Of a DNA stretch of 64,000 bases, positions 58,530-64,000 are shown piece by piece. The position numbers and the translations under genes were made by a program. The stretch comes from Hyphomicrobiales bacterium (GTDB lineage: Bacteria; Pseudomonadota; Alphaproteobacteria; Rhizobiales; Rhizobiaceae): assembly GCA_900473745.1 (NCBI GenBank), contig UCMW01000001.1:62001-126000 (forward strand). Direction: 5' to 3'. The notes beneath the pieces were generated by a model. It did no database searches, had not been told where the DNA came from, and saw nothing but the letters and a program-made list of their open reading frames with translations. How positions within the stretch are numbered: the first letter of the stretch is position 1; the number at the start of each line of letters is the position of its first letter.

Positions 58530-59434
58530 GGGGTGGCGGCCTCTGCATCGGCGCTCACATCGCGCTGCCAGCCGCCGGTCGTCGGATCAACCGTGCCGGA
58601 CCACTCCCATTCGGCAGGGCCGGTCATGACGACCTTGTCGTCGGGGCGCCAGTCGATGGTGAGCGTGCCGCGATTGGGGCTCGACGCCACCGTGATCGTC
58701 ACCTTGCGTTCCGTGCGACCGGTGCGGGCGGCGGACACGCCAGCGGCACAGGCAGCCGAGCCGCAGGCGAGCGTCAGGCCGGCGCCGCGCTCCCAGGTGC
58801 GCGTGATCATGGTTGTTTTCGAGGTGACCTGGGCCAGCGTGATATTGGCCTTTTCCGGAAAGATCGGATGGTTTTCCAGGAGCGGACCGAAGCGTTCCAG
58901 ATCATAGGTCGCCGGATCTCGATCGACCCAGAAGACGGCATGCGGATTGCCCATCGACATGGCCGAGGGCGAATGCAGGATCGGCGCGTCGATCGGGCCG
59001 ATCTGCAGCTCGATGCGGCTGGTGTCGTGGAATTCTTCCGAGAGCGGGATCTTGTCCCAGGCGAAGACGGGCTTGCCCATGTCGACGGAGATCGTGCCAT
59101 CAGGATGCTCGACGGCGTTCAGAATGCCGGCAATGGTCTGGAAGGTGAAGCTCTTGCGGCCGGTTTCGCTGGCAAGTGCCTGCACCACGCAGCGCGTGCC
59201 GTTGCCACAGGCCTGCGCCTTCGAGCCATCGCAGTTCAGGATGTCGATATAGGCATCAGTGCCATCGACCTTGGGATCATGGATCGCCATGATCTGGTCG
59301 AAGGCGGTCGCTGGGTCGGCGGCGAGCGCAATCGCGGCAGCTGGGGTCACCCGGTCGGTGCGACCGCGCATGTCGACGACCAGGATCTTGTTGCCAAGCC
59401 CGTTCATCCTAGCGAATTCGACCCGATCCGACAT
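58526..59434 (-). CDS. dapF: Diaminopimelate epimerase
   Basis: DapF makes meso-diaminopimelate for peptidoglycan and lysine. The 302-residue product has [15 protein letters not shown] at the start. The first active-site cysteine is in [11 protein letters not shown] and the second in [24 protein letters not shown] lies between them. GGAGTG precedes ATG 59434; the frame continues upstream, but the family start fits this ATG. It is separated from thiE by a RIME-like repeat, so the thiamine operon transcript may end or be processed there. Confidence 0.95.
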   Translation of the reverse strand: MSDRVEFARMNGLGNKILVVDMRGRTDRVTPAAAIALAADPATAFDQIMAIHDPKVDGTDAYIDILNCDGSKAQACGNGTRCVVQALASETGRKSFTFQTIAGILNAVEHPDGTISVDMGKPVFAWDKIPLSEEFHDTSRIELQIGPIDAPILHSPSAMSMGNPHAVFWVDRDPATYDLERFGPLLENHPIFPEKANITLAQVTSKTTMITRTWERGAGLTLACGSAACAAGVSAARTGRTERKVTITVASSPNRGTLTIDWRPDDKVVMTGPAEWEWSGTVDPTTGGWQRDVSADAEAATP

Positions 59435-59554
59435 CGTCACTCCATACAACTGCACTTTCAACCTATATGGCGGAAATACAGCCGAATTACCAGTGGAGCG
59501 CCCAAACCGCGCGTGCAAGGTCAATCAACGCGGCATTCGCTGCGGCGTGCGGCC

Positions 59555-59713
59555 CCCCCTCTGTCACTGCGTGACATCTCCCCCACACGGGGGGAGAGAG
59601 TGGGTGCCCGGCGCCAGCTCTGTGCAAGCCCATCCCGCTGTCGACGGGCAGGAAGCTCAGTCGTATTCCGCTCTCCCCCCGTGTGGGGGAGATGCCCGGC
59701 AGGGCAGAGGGGG
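59555..59713. repeat. RIME-like palindromic repeat element
   Basis: A 159-bp element with inverted ends. The 24-base arms at 59575-59598 and 59671-59694 are exact reverse complements, and each is itself a hairpin (CTCCCC/GGGGAG). Outside them, CCCCCTCTG (59555-59563) mirrors CAGAGGGGG (59705-59713). Small flanking hairpins GTCAC/GTGAC on the left and GCCC/GGGC on the right differ in sequence but keep pairing. This fits the Rhizobium-specific intergenic mosaic elements (RIME). It fills most of the 303-base gap between thiE and dapF. Confidence 0.78.
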
Positions 59714-59737
59714 TAGCCTCGCGCCAGTGCCATCAAG

Positions 59738-60355
59738 TCAAGTTGGAACAAGCCTCCAGTTCTCCGTCGCCTCAAGCCATTCCCGGGTTCGCGCCTCGGC
59801 ATCTGCATGCAAAGTAATGTCCGTCACTACCGCCGCACTGTCTGCACCTGCTGCAAACACACCGGGAAGCCGGTCAGGGCAAAGCCCGCCAATGGCGACC
59901 AGGGGCAAGGGGGCGATCTTTTCCTTCCACACCGTCAGCCGTTCCAGGCCCTGCGGCGCCCAGGGCATCTTCTTCAGGATCGTCGGATAGACGGGGCCGA
60001 GGGCGACATAATCAGGCTTGGCGGCCAGCGCCGTTTCGAGTTCCGCCTCGTCGTGTGTCGAGAGGCCAAGCTTCAGGCCTGCACGGCGGATGGCTGCGAG
60101 GTCTGCCGTGGCCAGATCCTCCTGGCCGAGATGCACGAAGTCGCAGCCCTCGTCGATGGCGATCTGCCAGTGGTCGTTGATGATCAACTGGCAGCCGTGA
60201 TCGACACAACATTGCCGGGCGCGGCGGATGTGCTGGCGAAGCACATTTCCCTCGGCGTCCTTCATCCGCAACTGCACCAGTTTGACTCCTAGGGGCACAA
60301 GGCGCTCGATCCAGTCGGCGCTGTCGACAATGAGGTAGAAGGGGTCGAGTTTCAT
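59738..60355 (-). CDS. thiE: Thiamine-phosphate synthase
   Basis: ThiE joins HMP pyrophosphate and thiazole phosphate to give thiamine phosphate. The 205-residue TIM-barrel product has LVQLRMKD (about 27-34), [24 protein letters not shown] split at about 57-80, ALGPVYPT with the phosphate-binding loop, and [20 protein letters not shown]. Its start overlaps the thiG stop (ATGA). It is the last gene of the thi series before the repeat. Confidence 0.93.
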   Translation of the reverse strand: MKLDPFYLIVDSADWIERLVPLGVKLVQLRMKDAEGNVLRQHIRRARQCCVDHGCQLIINDHWQIAIDEGCDFVHLGQEDLATADLAAIRRAGLKLGLSTHDEAELETALAAKPDYVALGPVYPTILKKMPWAPQGLERLTVWKEKIAPLPLVAIGGLCPDRLPGVFAAGADSAAVVTDITLHADAEARTREWLEATENWRLVPT

Positions 60356-61128
60356 GCGAAGACCCCCTTTCCGATGACGGGTGTTGACGGTACCGCCATA
60401 TCACGCGGCTCCAGCATGCCGGCTCGACGGGCGATGCGTCCTGCCTCAGTCGCCTTGGCAAAGGCCTCGGCCATATCAGCCGGATCACCAGCGCTGGCGA
60501 CGGCGGTGTTGAGCAGCACGGCGTCATAGCCGAGTTCCATCACCGCTGTGGCATGGGAGGGGCGACCGATGCCGGCATCGACTATCAGCGGCACGTCGGG
60601 GAATTCCGCCCGCATGGATTTGAGTGCCGGCAGATTCTGTGGCCCCATGGCGCTGCCGATCGGCGCACACCAGGGCATCAGCACCCGGCATCCGGCGGTG
60701 AGCAGCTTTTCCCCGACCACCAGATCGTCGGTCGTGTAGGGAAAAACCTCGAAGCCCTCGCTCACAAGGATCTTCGCCGCCTCCACCAGTTCGAAAACAT
60801 CAGGCTGCAGCGTGTCGTGATGGCCGATCACCTCGAGCTTGATCCAGTTTGTGCCAAAGACCTCTCGCGCCATCTTTGCCGTCAGCACTGCCTCGCTCGC
60901 ACTGTGGCAGCCGGCGGTGTTGGGCAGGACGTGCACGCCGAGATCGCGGATGAGCTGGAAGAAGGCGCCGCCCGCCTTGCCGCCTGCGGTTTCCCGGCGC
61001 AGCGAGACAGTGACGATCTCGGTCTTCGATCGCCGTACAGCTTCTGCCAGCACCGCCGGCGAGGGGTAGCGCGCGGTGCCGAGCAGCAGCCGAGAGGAGA
61101 CGGTCTTGCCATAGAGTTCCAGGGCCAT
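60352..61128 (-). CDS. thiG: Thiazole synthase
   Basis: ThiG builds the thiazole phosphate ring from deoxyxylulose phosphate, the ThiS thiocarboxylate and dehydroglycine. The 258-residue product has the Schiff-base lysine in [10 protein letters not shown] (about 95-104), [11 protein letters not shown] at the start, [16 protein letters not shown] and the phosphate-binding [12 protein letters not shown]. It is one base from thiS and overlaps thiE by four bases. Confidence 0.95.
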   Translation of the reverse strand: MALELYGKTVSSRLLLGTARYPSPAVLAEAVRRSKTEIVTVSLRRETAGGKAGGAFFQLIRDLGVHVLPNTAGCHSASEAVLTAKMAREVFGTNWIKLEVIGHHDTLQPDVFELVEAAKILVSEGFEVFPYTTDDLVVGEKLLTAGCRVLMPWCAPIGSAMGPQNLPALKSMRAEFPDVPLIVDAGIGRPSHATAVMELGYDAVLLNTAVASAGDPADMAEAFAKATEAGRIARRAGMLEPRDMAVPSTPVIGKGVFA

Positions 61129-61129
61129 C

Positions 61130-61323
61130 TCAGCCTCCCTGCATGGGCGAAAGGATCTCGATCCGGTCGCCCTCCTTCAAAGGATGGGCGGCGCGCTCCT
61201 CGCGGTGAACGAGGTCACCATTGACGGCGGTTGCCAGCCAGTCACCCTCGTAGTCGAGCTTGGCGACCAGATCGGCGAGGCTGCCCGCATCGAGCTCCAG
61301 GTTTTCTCCGTTCACGGTGAGCT

Positions 61324-61327
<4 letters not shown>
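61130..61327 (-). CDS. thiS: Sulfur carrier protein ThiS
   Basis: The 65-residue ubiquitin-like product ends in the required Gly-Gly (SPMQGG), whose last glycine is activated and thiocarboxylated for thiazole synthesis. [17 protein letters not shown] and [20 protein letters not shown] are typical of the fold. The start overlaps the thiO stop (ATGA). No thiF is in the window, so the activating enzyme must be elsewhere or shared with MoeB. Confidence 0.93.

Positions 61328-64000
<2,673 letters not shown>

Overview
The window looks like a piece of the main chromosome of a Rhizobiales alphaproteobacterium of the Agrobacterium/Rhizobium group. The supporting evidence is the order hemJ-rho-mnmE-mnmG-rsmG-parA-parB, a gbpR-chvE-gguABC sugar locus as in Agrobacterium, a DUF1013 (TrcR-type) regulator, a large (about 1,600-residue) NAD-glutamate dehydrogenase, and a RIME-like palindromic repeat. 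No rRNA, tRNA, transposase, phage gene or CRISPR array was seen. Most of the window is dense housekeeping DNA.

Layout, left to right. (1) 1-7150: end of hemJ, then rho, mnmE, mnmG, rsmG, parA and parB on the plus strand. Two near-perfect ParB sites (parS) lie in this block, which fits a position close to the replication origin (probably just left of the window). (2) 7151-11332, minus strand: leuS-lptE-holA. (3) 11526-17190: a YggS-type PLP protein, a propionyl-CoA-synthetase-like enzyme, trcR (minus) and acetyl-CoA synthetase. (4) 17251-25474: a secreted nuclease-like protein and an SdhAF4-type factor (minus); htpX, rsmB, a heparinase II/III-like protein and purH (plus); an MFS transporter (minus). 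(5) 25471-35544: NAD-glutamate dehydrogenase, pyridoxal kinase, beta-carbonic anhydrase, MltB-type transglycosylase, asd, a GNAT acetyltransferase and DUF2794.

(6) 35644-47515 is the most distinctive part. A LysR regulator (gbpR) is divergent from chvE-gguA-gguB-gguC, followed by an arabinonate-type dehydratase, a Gfo/Idh sugar 1-dehydrogenase, an alpha-ketoglutarate semialdehyde dehydrogenase, a 2-keto-3-deoxygalactonate kinase and a KDPGal aldolase. Read together, this is one uptake and oxidation locus in which D-galactose and L-arabinose (C4 epimer-type relatives) can share uptake, oxidation and first dehydration. The pathway then branches either to pyruvate plus glyceraldehyde-3-phosphate (kinase and aldolase) or to 2-oxoglutarate (GguC-type FAH-fold enzyme and semialdehyde dehydrogenase).

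(7) 47798-64000: DUF1223 and acnA (minus); ccmABCDG for haem export and cytochrome c maturation (plus); then a long minus-strand series DUF2585, ispZ/yciB, ftsY, mtaB, dapF, and the thiamine operon thiC-thiO-thiS-thiG-thiE. The thiC gene is cut by the right edge. A 159-bp palindromic RIME-like repeat separates thiE from dapF.

I did not find an obviously new multigene system. The best candidates for new biology are the dual galactose/arabinose design with GguC inside it, and several non-coding signals: a leader of the propionyl-CoA synthetase gene that can mask its own ribosome-binding site in two ways, an 18-bp palindrome before acs, a 15-bp palindrome before the glutamate dehydrogenase, a hairpin-rich spacer before the heparinase-like gene, and a structured gap after the aldolase gene. 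All functional statements are inferred from sequence motifs and remembered family features; no database search was run.
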